From: Candidatus Gastranaerophilales bacterium | GTDB lineage: Bacteria; Cyanobacteriota; Vampirovibrionia; Gastranaerophilales; Gastranaerophilaceae | NCBI GenBank assembly: GCA_944322755.1 | Contig: CALUPY010000015.1 | Coordinates: 1 to 59,201, forward strand | DNA: 59,201 bases | Direction of reading: 5' to 3' | Shown: positions 17,078-25,325 of the stretch, in pieces | Numbering within the stretch: position 1 is the stretch's first letter | Layout of the letters: each line of letters starts with the position of its first letter | Program-made: the position numbers and the translations under genes | The notes under the pieces: model-generated | What the model was told of the DNA's origin: nothing | Seen by the model: only the letters and a program-made list of their open reading frames with translations | The model's database searches: none

Positions 17078-18394
17078 ATGCTTTCGAAAGTTGTACTGAT
17101 TTTAGACAAAAGAAAAGAATTGTCTACAAAATATAAACGTATTCTGGAACAAAACGGAATCAGTGCTTTTGTTACTTCAACTGTAGAGGAAGGCATAGAG
17201 TTTTTGTATGAATACGAACCTGATATGGTTATTATATCGGACAGTGTAGATTCTTCTCTTGATGAATCCTGTAAGAAAATCCGCATGTTAAGCTACGCCT
17301 CAAGACCAATTATCATTGCGCTTTCAAAGTCAGATGACCTGCAGGATAAGCTTAAGACACTGGATGCAGGTGCCGATGACTATCTTGGCGAGCCAATTGA
17401 TTCGGAGGAATTTAGTGCCAGAATCAATGCACATTTGAGAAGGTATTTCGAAAGTTATATTAATGAAAAAACGAGACTGCCTGATTCAAAAATTTCTTTG
17501 AAAATTTTTAAAAGAGTTTTAAAAGAGAATAAAAATTGGGCTGCGTTACTCATAAAAATCAATGATTTTGAGTTTTATAAAGAAATTTACGGAGAACTTG
17601 CTGCAGATAAAATGGTGCAAACATATACCGCAATAATAACTTCCTCGCTTGATGAAAATGATTATTTTGGCGAATTGTCTTACGGTGAATTTCTTATTTT
17701 AACAAATTCCTATAAAGCAGAAAAAATTGCGTCTTTCCTCACATATGCTTTCGATACTATCGTGGATAAATTTTATTCTGACGAAGATGCAAATCAGGGG
17801 TATATAATACTTAGAGGAGATGACAATGCGGGCAAAAGAATAACTCTGGTTTCAACAAGCATCGGTATTATCTCGGGTGAATACAAATCATACAGCAGTG
17901 TAAAAACAGCAATAAATGATTTGTATAATACATACAAACTCGCAAGAACAAAACCCGGCTCCGGCTTTATTATGGAAAGGCCCAAAATAAGCGCTGCTGA
18001 TGCAATAAAACAAAAAAATTACAACAACAAAATACTGATAATTGAACCTGATTCAGCATTGAATCTGCTGTTAAAAACATCAGCAGAGCTGCAGGGGTTT
18101 GACGCACAGGCAATAGCTGATTTTGACAAAACATTTGAAACAGTAAAAGACTTTTCACCGGCTCTTATTATTCTGGATGCGGGCACGGATGACAGTCTGA
18201 CAGGTCTTACTATTGCTCAAAAATTGAAGAAAAGCATGGATTATAAAAATATAAAAATTATTATGTCTACAGTTGTGCATGACAAAAAGCTGATACTTAA
18301 TACCGGCGCTGATTTATATCTGCCGAAACCATACGAATTAATAAACATTTTCAGCTGGGCACAAAAACTTATAGAAGAATATAATACTTTATAA
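17078..18394 (+). CDS. Response regulator, REC - degenerate GGDEF - REC
   Basis: A 438-residue regulator. The first receiver (~4-122) has Asp55 (MVIISDS), but its usual KP lysine is Glu105 (DYLGEP). The middle (~130-300) folds like a GGDEF domain, yet SYGEF (201-205) replaces the GGDEF signature, so cyclase activity is unlikely. The second receiver (~317-435) keeps Asp367 (LIILDAG) and Lys417 (LPKPYE). It starts directly at the kinase stop codon, so the two are translated together. It may act as a phosphorelay or protein-interaction hub and not as a di-GMP synthase. Confidence 0.88.
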   Translation: MLSKVVLILDKRKELSTKYKRILEQNGISAFVTSTVEEGIEFLYEYEPDMVIISDSVDSSLDESCKKIRMLSYASRPIIIALSKSDDLQDKLKTLDAGADDYLGEPIDSEEFSARINAHLRRYFESYINEKTRLPDSKISLKIFKRVLKENKNWAALLIKINDFEFYKEIYGELAADKMVQTYTAIITSSLDENDYFGELSYGEFLILTNSYKAEKIASFLTYAFDTIVDKFYSDEDANQGYIILRGDDNAGKRITLVSTSIGIISGEYKSYSSVKTAINDLYNTYKLARTKPGSGFIMERPKISAADAIKQKNYNNKILIIEPDSALNLLLKTSAELQGFDAQAIADFDKTFETVKDFSPALIILDAGTDDSLTGLTIAQKLKKSMDYKNIKIIMSTVVHDKKLILNTGADLYLPKPYELINIFSWAQKLIEEYNTL

Positions 18395-18495
18395 AAATTT
18401 TTTCAATAAATCCTGGATAAATCAGCTGGCAAATATAAATTATATGCCTGCTGCTTATTATTAATTTTATCTTGAAAATGATACTAAATTATGTT

Positions 18496-18562
18496 GCCCT
18501 GACTCAGGGCGTGTTTCGGTTCGGACAAATACAAAAAGCGCCTCAAAAACAGAGGCGCTTTT
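18496..18562. terminator. Bidirectional terminator between convergent genes
   Basis: AAAAGCGCCTC (18534-18544) pairs perfectly with GAGGCGCTTTT (18552-18562) over a 7-nt loop. A-rich and T-rich flanks let it serve both the response regulator and the small minus-strand gene. A second small hairpin, GCCCTG-ACT-CAGGGC, lies at 18496-18510. Confidence 0.85.
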
Positions 18563-18579
18563 ATCTTTTTCATATTCAG

Positions 18580-18867
18580 CTATTCTTCGTTTTCTTCTTC
18601 TTTCATACTTGCCTGGATTTCGGGACGTTCATTCAGGGCGTCTATAAAGTGATTGTATCTTTCCATTCTCAATTTTAGCCAGGAAAGCATTGTGTCAGAG
18701 CCATACACTTCAATTATTCTTGTTCTGGAAAACTGTTTGTATGTGCGGTTGTAAGTTTCATCGATATAAGTTTTGCACTTACAGTTCAGTTCTTCGATTA
18801 AATCATAAAGTGTTTTCAGCCATGCCGGTTCTACGTGAATTTCGTTAACTTTGTACTCAAGAATCAT
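18580..18867 (-). CDS. Small protein of unknown function
   Basis: A 95-residue, charged, probably helical cytoplasmic protein (LKTLYDLIEELNCKCKTYID, RMERYNHFIDALNERPEI) ending in an acidic tail. I do not recognise a family. A terminator follows it, and no other small frame competes here, which supports a real gene. Confidence 0.6.
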   Translation of the reverse strand: MILEYKVNEIHVEPAWLKTLYDLIEELNCKCKTYIDETYNRTYKQFSRTRIIEVYGSDTMLSWLKLRMERYNHFIDALNERPEIQASMKEEENEE

Positions 18868-19241
18868 AGTGCTTCCCTTGCTTTCTTTTTTATTACTTCT
18901 GGTGACGACTTGCTATTTTAAAGGGTAGGTATCTTAACAATATTTGTATCGGCTCTTTAACGAAAAACTTTATACTAATTTATTATATTTGTAACATTTG
19001 TTTACATTTTTTTATGATTAAAAGACTAACAATAAAGTAATAATGGTTTTAAGAATCTGCCATAAACAGCATTGCGCATACATTTTTGCCGGATATTTCT
19101 TATTTTTTCTTTATATTTTTTAAATTAAAAAACTTTGGACATTTTATTTTAAAATTTTTATTTTTGTGCAAAAATTTTTATAAGATAGCACAATTGCTGT
19201 TTATTCGTAGTAATTGATATAGATAAAAGGAAAAAACAAAA
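18868..19241. other. AT-rich leader region upstream of fusA
   Basis: A 374-base gap between two divergent genes. It is very AT-rich and must hold the fusA promoter, but I cannot fix a -35/-10 pair with confidence. AAAAGGAAA about 8 bases before the fusA ATG is its ribosome site. No conserved RNA element was recognised. Confidence 0.5.
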
Positions 19242-21326
19242 ATGGCAAGACAAGTTCCCTTAGAACGAGTAAGAAACTTTGGTATCGCAGCCCACATCGA
19301 CGCAGGTAAAACTACGACAACCGAACGTATCTTATTCTACACAGGAAAAACTCACAAAATCGGTGAAGTTCACGACGGCGCTGCCGTAACCGACTTTATG
19401 GATCAAGAACGTGAACGTGGTATTACTATTCAGTCAGCTGCTGTTACAGCTATGTGGAAAAATCACCAGCTCAACATTATTGACACCCCCGGTCACGTTG
19501 ACTTCACAATCGAAGTAGAACGTTCACTCCGTGTATTAGACGGTGTTGTTGCTGTATTCTGCGCAGTAGGCGGTGTTCAGTCACAGTCTGAAACTGTATG
19601 GAGACAGGCTAACAGATACGAAGTTCCGAGAATGGTTTTCGTAAACAAAATGGACAGAACAGGTGCAAACTTCTATCGTGTAGTTGACCAGTTGAGAAAC
19701 AGACTTAATGCTAATGCTCACCCGATTCAGCTTCCGATTGGTGCAGAAGACCAGTTCACAGGTATTGTTGATTTGATTGATATGAAAGCTCATATTTATA
19801 CAAACGACCTTGGTACGGATATAAAAGTTGAAGACATTCCGGCTGACATGGTAGACAAAGCAAACGAATACCACGCAGCTTTAGTCGAAGCAATTTCCGA
19901 ACACGACGACGATTTGATGATGAAATTCCTTGAAGGTGAAGAACCAACAATGGAAGAACTCAAAAAAGTTTTGAGAAAAGCTACCTGCGAAAACAAAATT
20001 GTTCCGGTTTGCTGCGGTACTGCTTTCAAAAACAAAGGCGTACAACTTCTGTTAGATGCAGTTGTAGATTATATGCCGTCACCGGTTGACGTTAAAGCTA
20101 TCGAAGGTGAACTTCCTGACGGAAGCAAAGTCGAAAGACATTCATCAGAAGACGAACCTTTTGCTGCACTGGCATTCAAAGTTATGACAGACCCTTATGT
20201 CGGTCGTTTAACATTCTTACGTGTATACTCAGGTAAACTTACCTCCGGTTCTTACGTTTTGAATGCAACAAACGGCAAAAAAGAACGTATCTCCAGACTT
20301 GTACAAATGTATGCAGACCAGAGAAACGAAATTCAGGAAGTTTATGCAGGCGATATTTGTGCGGCAGTAGGTCTTAAAGATACTACTACAGGTGATACTC
20401 TGTGCGACGAAAAAGCACCGATTATCTTAGAAAAAATGACATTCCCTGAACCTGTAATTTCGGTCGCAATTGAACCGAAAACAAAAGCTGACCAGGATAA
20501 AATGGGTATTGCTCTTCAGAAACTTGCTGAAGAAGATCCGTCATTCAGAGTTAAATCCGACACAGAAACAGGTCAGACTATTATCTCCGGTATGGGCGAA
20601 CTTCACCTGGATATCATCGTAGATAGACTTTTAAGAGAATTTAAAGTAGATGCTAACGTTGGTAAACCGCAGGTTGCATACAGAGAAACCATCAGAGGTA
20701 CAGCTGATCAGGATTCTAAATTCATTCGTCAGTCAGGTGGTAAAGGTCAGTACGGTCACGTTAAAATCAAAATCGAACCTGCTGAAGAAAATGCCGGATT
20801 TGTATTCGAAAACAAAATCGTCGGTGGTGCTATTCCGAAAGAATACATTGAACCTGCAAGAAAAGGTATGGAAGAAGCGCTTGAAGGTGGTATCATAGCC
20901 GGCTTCCCGATGATAGACGTTAAAGTTACTCTATACGATGGTTCATATCACGAAGTCGACTCTTCTGAAATGGCATTCAAAATTGCCGGTTCTATGGCTA
21001 TCAAAGAAGGTACAAAGAAAGCAAGACCTTGCATTCTTGAACCTATGATGAAAGTAGAAATCGAAGTTCCGGAAGAAAATACAGGTGATATTATCGGTGA
21101 TATTTCCTCAAGACGCGGTCGTGTTGAAGGTATGGAAATCATCGAAGGAACAGGTATTCAGAAAATCCGTGCGATTGTTCCGCTTGCTGAAATGTTCGGA
21201 TACGCTACTGACATCCGTTCAAAAACTCAGGGACGCGGTACATTCTCTATGGAATTCAACAAATATGAACAGGTTCCCTCAAATATCGAAACCGAAATCA
21301 TTTCTAAATCAGGCGTAAACGCTTAG
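19242..21326 (+). CDS. fusA: Elongation factor G
   Basis: GTPase that drives ribosomal translocation. The 694-residue, full-length protein has G1 [16 protein letters not shown]2 RGITI, G3 DTPGHVDF and G4 NKMDR. Domain IV shows [13 protein letters not shown], and domain V is complete. Codon use is visibly more biased than in neighbours (frequent GGT and AAC), as expected for a highly expressed gene. It is a single gene, without rpsL, rpsG or tuf beside it, and is closed by a terminator. Confidence 0.98.
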   Translation: MARQVPLERVRNFGIAAHIDAGKTTTTERILFYTGKTHKIGEVHDGAAVTDFMDQERERGITIQSAAVTAMWKNHQLNIIDTPGHVDFTIEVERSLRVLDGVVAVFCAVGGVQSQSETVWRQANRYEVPRMVFVNKMDRTGANFYRVVDQLRNRLNANAHPIQLPIGAEDQFTGIVDLIDMKAHIYTNDLGTDIKVEDIPADMVDKANEYHAALVEAISEHDDDLMMKFLEGEEPTMEELKKVLRKATCENKIVPVCCGTAFKNKGVQLLLDAVVDYMPSPVDVKAIEGELPDGSKVERHSSEDEPFAALAFKVMTDPYVGRLTFLRVYSGKLTSGSYVLNATNGKKERISRLVQMYADQRNEIQEVYAGDICAAVGLKDTTTGDTLCDEKAPIILEKMTFPEPVISVAIEPKTKADQDKMGIALQKLAEEDPSFRVKSDTETGQTIISGMGELHLDIIVDRLLREFKVDANVGKPQVAYRETIRGTADQDSKFIRQSGGKGQYGHVKIKIEPAEENAGFVFENKIVGGAIPKEYIEPARKGMEEALEGGIIAGFPMIDVKVTLYDGSYHEVDSSEMAFKIAGSMAIKEGTKKARPCILEPMMKVEIEVPEENTGDIIGDISSRRGRVEGMEIIEGTGIQKIRAIVPLAEMFGYATDIRSKTQGRGTFSMEFNKYEQVPSNIETEIISKSGVNA

Positions 21327-21343
21327 TTTAGTAAATATAAAAC

Positions 21344-21378
21344 AAAAAGACCTTATCAATTTGATAAGGTCTTTTTTT
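21344..21378. terminator. Terminator shared by fusA and the ATP-grasp gene
   Basis: AAAAAGACCTTATCAA pairs with TTGATAAGGTCTTTTT over a single unpaired base (the real loop is a few bases wider). T and A tracts on the two sides make it usable in both directions. It overlaps the ATP-grasp stop codon. Confidence 0.9.
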
Positions 21379-22297
21379 ATTCCTGTAATAATAAACTGAC
21401 AATGCTTTCACTTATCGGATAATTACAGCATTCTTCATCATATAAAAATACCGGTGTTGCATTTGCTTCAAAAAAGACATATTCACCAGATGGTGTCCTT
21501 TTCATATCTATTCCGGAGAATACAAGCCCGAGTGCACTATTTATTTTAAAACAATCCTCAATTACAGAGTCAGATAGTTTTACAGGCATTCGTTTTGCGT
21601 TATCCTGTGCGCGAAAGTCTATTGTATCTGATTGTATCTCTACTGCAAATGCTTCTCTGCCTACAACATAAACTCTAATATCCGTACCATCTATAAGTTC
21701 TTGTACAGTGACCGGTGAATTGGAAAGTGAGGAAAGATTTTCAGAGGTCAGCTTGTCTTCGGTCAAAACAGCAGTGTTTGCCCATCCGCGTACGGGTTTG
21801 TATATAACCTTTTTATTGTTCTTTTCATAAAAATTTATCAATTCATCAGGGTCATTGGTGATTATTGATTCCGGTACTCTGATGCTGTTTTGCTTCAATA
21901 GTTTCAATTGGTAACCTTTGTATTTAAGCATTTCAACTGCATCATGGGGATTTATCTGGGGACAGTCCAAACATTTTAAAAACGAGCCTATTGCCGATTC
22001 TATATTCCAGTACACAATCTCCTGTAATAATTTGTCGTTCTCGGGTTTTACCCTTACTCCGTCATACCATCTGCGATAGACTGCTGTTATATCTGAAAAA
22101 GAAATCTTTTTTGCCTGCGAAGTTCCCTGAATATACCCGCATGTTGGAATATTTGCATCAAAAGTTATTTTTGTTTCATATGGATATTTTGCAGTATCAA
22201 ATAGGATTACATGCGCACCGCGTTTCAGAAGACGCTGCTTCATATCCATTGATGATATGTCTTTTTCAGAACCTATGAGCAGAATGTTTTTGTTCAT
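21377..22297 (-). CDS. MvdC/MvdD-like ATP-grasp graspetide ligase
   Basis: A 306-residue ATP-grasp protein of the group that joins Asp/Glu side chains to Thr/Ser/Lys side chains in graspetides. An N-terminal pre-ATP-grasp domain (1-115) contains YRRW at 74-77, as in MvdC/MvdD-type enzymes. The ATP-grasp core shows KYKGYQLKLLKQNSIRVPES (125-144), VIYKPVRGWANTAVL with Lys167, VQELIDGTDIRVYVVG (198-213), and the metal site D264 and FEANATP (E277, N279). It is transcribed away from the repeat-core precursor gene across a 155-bp shared promoter region, which supports the pairing. A RimK-like glutamate ligase is the main alternative, less likely given the YRRW motif and the neighbour. Confidence 0.85.
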   Translation of the reverse strand: MNKNILLIGSEKDISSMDMKQRLLKRGAHVILFDTAKYPYETKITFDANIPTCGYIQGTSQAKKISFSDITAVYRRWYDGVRVKPENDKLLQEIVYWNIESAIGSFLKCLDCPQINPHDAVEMLKYKGYQLKLLKQNSIRVPESIITNDPDELINFYEKNNKKVIYKPVRGWANTAVLTEDKLTSENLSSLSNSPVTVQELIDGTDIRVYVVGREAFAVEIQSDTIDFRAQDNAKRMPVKLSDSVIEDCFKINSALGLVFSGIDMKRTPSGEYVFFEANATPVFLYDEECCNYPISESIVSLLLQE

Positions 22298-22452
22298 TTT
22301 ATTATGCTAACTTATTTATTACGAATTGTAAAGCCAAGAATGCTTGATATATATGCAAATTAAAATTTTTTTAGAATTTTGAATAAAAAAAACTAAAGTC
22401 TTTTTAAAAAACATCCGATATATATATAGTCACACAGAAACAGGAGAATGAT
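22298..22452. promoter_or_regulatory. Divergent promoter region of the graspetide locus
   Basis: 155 bases of very AT-rich DNA between two divergent starts. TATA-like words (TATATATATAGT, ending at 22430) could be the -10 for the precursor. TATATC-type words on the other strand near 22345-22355 could serve the ligase. AGGAGA at 22442-22447, 5 bases before the precursor ATG, is a strong ribosome site. Confidence 0.5.
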
Positions 22453-22977
22453 ATGAGTGATTATTTTTTGGATTATGTAAGAGCAAATCAGAGATTAAAC
22501 TATGCTGCAAAAAACCAAAACAAAGTCGGTAACGAAGAGAATGAGCCGACGACTCTGGCCTATCCTAGTGACGATGCAGCCGGAGGCACTCCAACTGCAG
22601 AAAAAGAAAATAGTAATAATGAATTATCAGATGTTGAAATTAACTCAATTAAGCAGGAAATTGCCGAATTATTAAATGATGTTTTGGAGGCACTATTTAA
22701 CTTCTTTAAAGAAGATAACAAAAATGTATCAGACAACGCCGAAACTAAAGCATATCCGAGCGATGATGGCGCAGGAGCAATGCCGCCTTCTGCTGATAAC
22801 GAAAATAAGATTCCTGACAGACCTTCATATGAAACTGATGACAAAAAGCCTGCAACAAAAGCTTTTCCAAGCGATGATGCAATTGGCACGATGCCACCGT
22901 CTTTTGGTGGTTTCGGAAATTCAGGAATTGCGACAATGGCGTACCCCAGCGATGATGCAATAGGCGGCATGCCATAA
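22453..22977 (+). CDS. Multi-core graspetide-like (microviridin/marinostatin-type) precursor peptide
   Basis: A 174-residue acidic peptide with four copies of T-x-A-[YF]-P-S-D-D-[AG]-x-G-x-[MT]-P at residues 34-47, 98-111, 135-148 and 161-174. The last copy ends exactly at the C terminus. The motif matches the TxKYPSD core of microviridins and TMRYPSD of marinostatin, where Thr and Ser hydroxyls are esterified to downstream Asp/Glu. Here Ala replaces the Lys that forms the third (amide) ring in microviridins. Between cores 1 and 2 lies an amphipathic helix (~61-88, IKQEIAELLNDVLEALFNFF). The N terminus (DYFLDYVRANQRL) may be a leader; the PFFARFL leader motif of microviridins is absent. The cores are separated by Glu/Asn/Lys-rich linkers. 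No signal peptide and no cysteines. A hairpin terminator follows. Confidence 0.82.
   Translation: MSDYFLDYVRANQRLNYAAKNQNKVGNEENEPTTLAYPSDDAAGGTPTAEKENSNNELSDVEINSIKQEIAELLNDVLEALFNFFKEDNKNVSDNAETKAYPSDDGAGAMPPSADNENKIPDRPSYETDDKKPATKAFPSDDAIGTMPPSFGGFGNSGIATMAYPSDDAIGGMP
22552..22593 (+). repeat. Graspetide core 1 (variable residue Leu)
   Basis: Encodes TLAYPSDDAAGGTP. It is the most diverged copy: TP ends it in place of MP, and it lies before the internal helix. Confidence 0.8.
22744..22785 (+). repeat. Graspetide core 2 (variable residue Lys)
   Basis: Encodes TKAYPSDDGAGAMP, followed by one more Pro. Follows the internal helix and an acidic spacer. Confidence 0.85.
22855..22896 (+). repeat. 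Graspetide core 3 (variable residue Lys)
   Basis: Encodes TKAFPSDDAIGTMP, followed by Pro. Phe replaces the Tyr of the other copies. Confidence 0.85.
22933..22974 (+). repeat. Graspetide core 4 (variable residue Met)
   Basis: Encodes TMAYPSDDAIGGMP and ends at the stop codon (a double TAA). ATMAYPSD is one residue away from the ATMRYPSD of marinostatin. Confidence 0.85.
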
Positions 22978-22998
22978 TAAATAAATTTCTTTTAGTTT

Positions 22999-23040
22999 GG
23001 AAATACAAAAAAAAGGGAGTTTTAAACCTCCCGTATTTCC
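22999..23040. terminator. Hairpin between precursor and cobO
   Basis: GGAAATAC (22999-23006) pairs with GTATTTCC (23033-23040). Inside it GGGAG pairs with CTCCC, with an A8 run on one side of the inner stem. It can end the convergent cobO transcript (T-run on the minus strand) and probably the precursor transcript too. Confidence 0.65.
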
Positions 23041-23071
23041 CCATTTCTCCGTATATTAAAGTTTCAAAACC

Positions 23072-23605
23072 TTAATATTCGATACCTTGTCTTGCCATAA
23101 CACCTATATCAAAGTAGTGTTTAACAGGTTTCATTTCAGTAACAAGATGTGCAAGAGCAATAAGCTCAGGGTGTGCATATCTTCCTGTTAAGACTATTTC
23201 AAGGTTTTCCGGCTTATTTAAAAGAACTTCTTTGATTTCTGAAACTTTTATCATGTTCATTGCAGCGCAGATATTCAATTCATCAAGAATAATGAGTTGG
23301 TATTCACCGCTGTTAATAGCTTTTTTCGCAAACTCCCAGCCTTTTTTGGCTTCTTTGTAGTCTTCCATACAGATGTTGTGTTTGTAAACAACTCTGTCCA
23401 TACCGCACTGAACAACTTTGAAGCGGTCACCAAAATTACATGCAGAAGCAATCTCTCCGTATGTAGTTCCCTGATCACCTTTTGTAAACTGGATAACAAG
23501 AACTTTCCAACCGTGTCCGAGGGCTCTTAATGCCAAACCCAAAGATGCTGTTGTTTTACCTTTTCCATCGCCAGTGTAAATTTGAATGTATCCATGTTCT
23601 AACAA
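23072..23605 (-). CDS. cobO: Cob(I)yrinic acid a,c-diamide / corrinoid adenosyltransferase
   Basis: Transfers the adenosyl group of ATP to cobalt of corrinoids, forming adenosylcobalamin precursors. The 177-residue protein is of the CobA/BtuR/CobO family: P-loop GDGKGKTTASLGLALRALGHG, VLVIQFTKG, ILDELNICAAM and VLTGRYAHPELI. The start is most likely TTG at 23603-23605 with CCGGAGG upstream. No other cobalamin gene is in the window, so it may serve salvage. Confidence 0.94.
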   Translation of the reverse strand: MLEHGYIQIYTGDGKGKTTASLGLALRALGHGWKVLVIQFTKGDQGTTYGEIASACNFGDRFKVVQCGMDRVVYKHNICMEDYKEAKKGWEFAKKAINSGEYQLIILDELNICAAMNMIKVSEIKEVLLNKPENLEIVLTGRYAHPELIALAHLVTEMKPVKHYFDIGVMARQGIEY

Positions 23606-24228
23606 TGTAATTTCCTCCGGTTAGCAGGCTTCTCATCCTATCTAACATTATAAACTTATCTCGAATTGTTTTTATCAATTAAATGGAGTATTCTCTAATC
23701 ATCAAACCATAACCCATTTAAAATTCGGTACAAAAAATCACCCCATAATACTATCGGGCTTCTCCCTCCGAACGATTTTTATTTTTTATAAACTCAAGAA
23801 TTTAATCTTTGGAATTAATCATCTCGAATGTAATATTTATATTAAAACAAAATTTTAATGAGTGGTCAATTTTACACTTAACCATGCTTTTTATTTTACA
23901 ATTTTACTATTGTAGCAAAGCTTAAAATCCTTGCAGTTTAAGAGTTTTGGGGTATTCAAAAAACTTTTACAATAATTTTTTTTATAATTCTTAAAAAAGA
24001 CTTGAAAGCATGGTTATAAGGCTTTCATCGTTATTGTTAAATAAATATTTTCACTTAATTATTTTTAATTTTATCATTCTGTCAAGTAAGTTTGAAGAAA
24101 TTTTATAAAAAACAAATTTTTTAAATAAAGACATAATTTACTGCCTGAATACTCTTTTTACCTTTTCTCAATTCATGATAGAATATATATAAGCTAATTG
24201 TTGAGCAAAGTAAGGTTAGATATCACAG
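23606..24228. other. 623-bp intergenic region between cobO and flhB
   Basis: AT-rich, with no convincing open frame. It holds an exact 11-bp inverted repeat, AACCATGCTTT (23880-23890) with AAAGCATGGTT (24005-24015), 114 bases apart, and the flhB promoter. On the cobO side I looked for a cobalamin riboswitch and found no convincing one. Confidence 0.55.
24157..24184 (+). promoter_or_regulatory. Candidate sigma-70 type promoter of flhB
   Basis: TTTACC (24157-24162), a 16-bp spacer, then TAGAAT (24179-24184), 44 bases before the flhB start. Confidence 0.5.
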
Positions 24229-25323
24229 ATGGGTGATGAAGATAAACAATTTGAGGCTTCCCAGCAGAAATTAGAGAAGGCGCGTAAAGAGGGACAGGTT
24301 GTAAAATCAAAAGATTTTTCAACAGCTCTTGCGATGATAGTTATGTTTTTTGCTATTGCAAAAGCAGCTCCTTTTATCTGGTCTCAAATCACGAAACTTT
24401 TTGTTCTCTGTTATGAACAAATACCAAACCAGCATCTAGAAAATATAGGATACCCGTATTTACTTTTCATTACGCTATTGCCGACTGTTCTAATAATCGG
24501 CCCTATTCTTCTGCTGGCAGCATTTATCGGAATACTCGGAGATATGATTCAGGTCGGGCCGCTTGTGACAATGACTCCGCTTTCTCCAAAACTCGACAAA
24601 CTTAATCCTACAAAATATTTTAAAAATATTATGAGCATAAAAACCCTGTTTGAGCTTGTAAAAAATATTTTGAAAGTAATAATTCTCGGCTATATAGGCT
24701 GGATGGTTTATCAGTCTCATTTTGAGGTAATACTCGGTCTTGCTGCAATGGATAACAATTTCGCCATCATGCAGGAATTCGGCAATCTGATTATGGATTT
24801 TGTCATGAAAGCAGGTATTGCATTTTTAATTATTTCTGTTGCGGATTACGGCGTTACCCGATGGAAATTTATGCAGGATCAAAAAATGTCGTTTAAAGAG
24901 GTTAAAGATGAATATAAAAACTCTGAAGGTGATCCGCATGTGAAGGCTGCCTTGCGTCAAAGGCGCCAGCAAATGTTACAGCAGGGTATGATGGATGCGG
25001 TGCCTGAGGCAGATTTTGTTGTAACGAATCCGACTCATATAGCCTGTGCTCTTAAATATGATGCGGAAAAGATGGAATCCCCGATGCTTGTGGCTAAAGG
25101 TACAGAGCTTTTTGCGAAAAAGATTATACAAATAGCAGAGCAGCATTCTGTGCCGGTTATTGAAAATCCTCCTGTTGCAAGAGCATTATTCAGAATGGTT
25201 GAAATCAACCGTGAAATCCCTCCTGACCTGTATAAAGCAGTCGCTGAAATTTTACTGTTTGTATATAATTTGCGAAAATCAAAAAAACCTAGTAATATAG
25301 ATACTAAGATGGACAAGAATTGA
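24229..25323 (+). CDS. flhB: Flagellar export apparatus protein FlhB
   Basis: FlhB is the substrate-specificity switch of the flagellar type III export gate. The 364-residue protein starts with the usual basic KLEKARKEGQVVKSKD block and has four membrane helices between ~30 and ~215. The cytoplasmic domain contains the self-cleaving NPTH in FVVTNPTHIACALKY (~265). It begins an apparent operon with a FliA-like sigma factor and a histidine kinase; the rest of the export gate (flhA, fliP, fliQ, fliR) is not in the window. The preceding promoter is recorded separately. Confidence 0.97.
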   Translation: MGDEDKQFEASQQKLEKARKEGQVVKSKDFSTALAMIVMFFAIAKAAPFIWSQITKLFVLCYEQIPNQHLENIGYPYLLFITLLPTVLIIGPILLLAAFIGILGDMIQVGPLVTMTPLSPKLDKLNPTKYFKNIMSIKTLFELVKNILKVIILGYIGWMVYQSHFEVILGLAAMDNNFAIMQEFGNLIMDFVMKAGIAFLIISVADYGVTRWKFMQDQKMSFKEVKDEYKNSEGDPHVKAALRQRRQQMLQQGMMDAVPEADFVVTNPTHIACALKYDAEKMESPMLVAKGTELFAKKIIQIAEQHSVPVIENPPVARALFRMVEINREIPPDLYKAVAEILLFVYNLRKSKKPSNIDTKMDKN

Positions 25324-25325
25324 CA

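Noticed and set aside
22453-22977. Reading the YPSDD protein as an ordinary low-complexity or cell-surface protein
   Set aside because: The four near-identical cores in otherwise variable linkers, the match to the TxxYPSD microviridin/marinostatin core and the divergent ATP-grasp gene make the RiPP reading much stronger. There is no signal peptide.
23606-23830. Cobalamin riboswitch upstream of cobO
   Set aside because: On the minus strand GAGAAGCCTGCTAACC near the start resembles part of a B12 box. The rest of the conserved core (the GCCACTG element and the long-range kissing loop) could not be found, so I do not call it.
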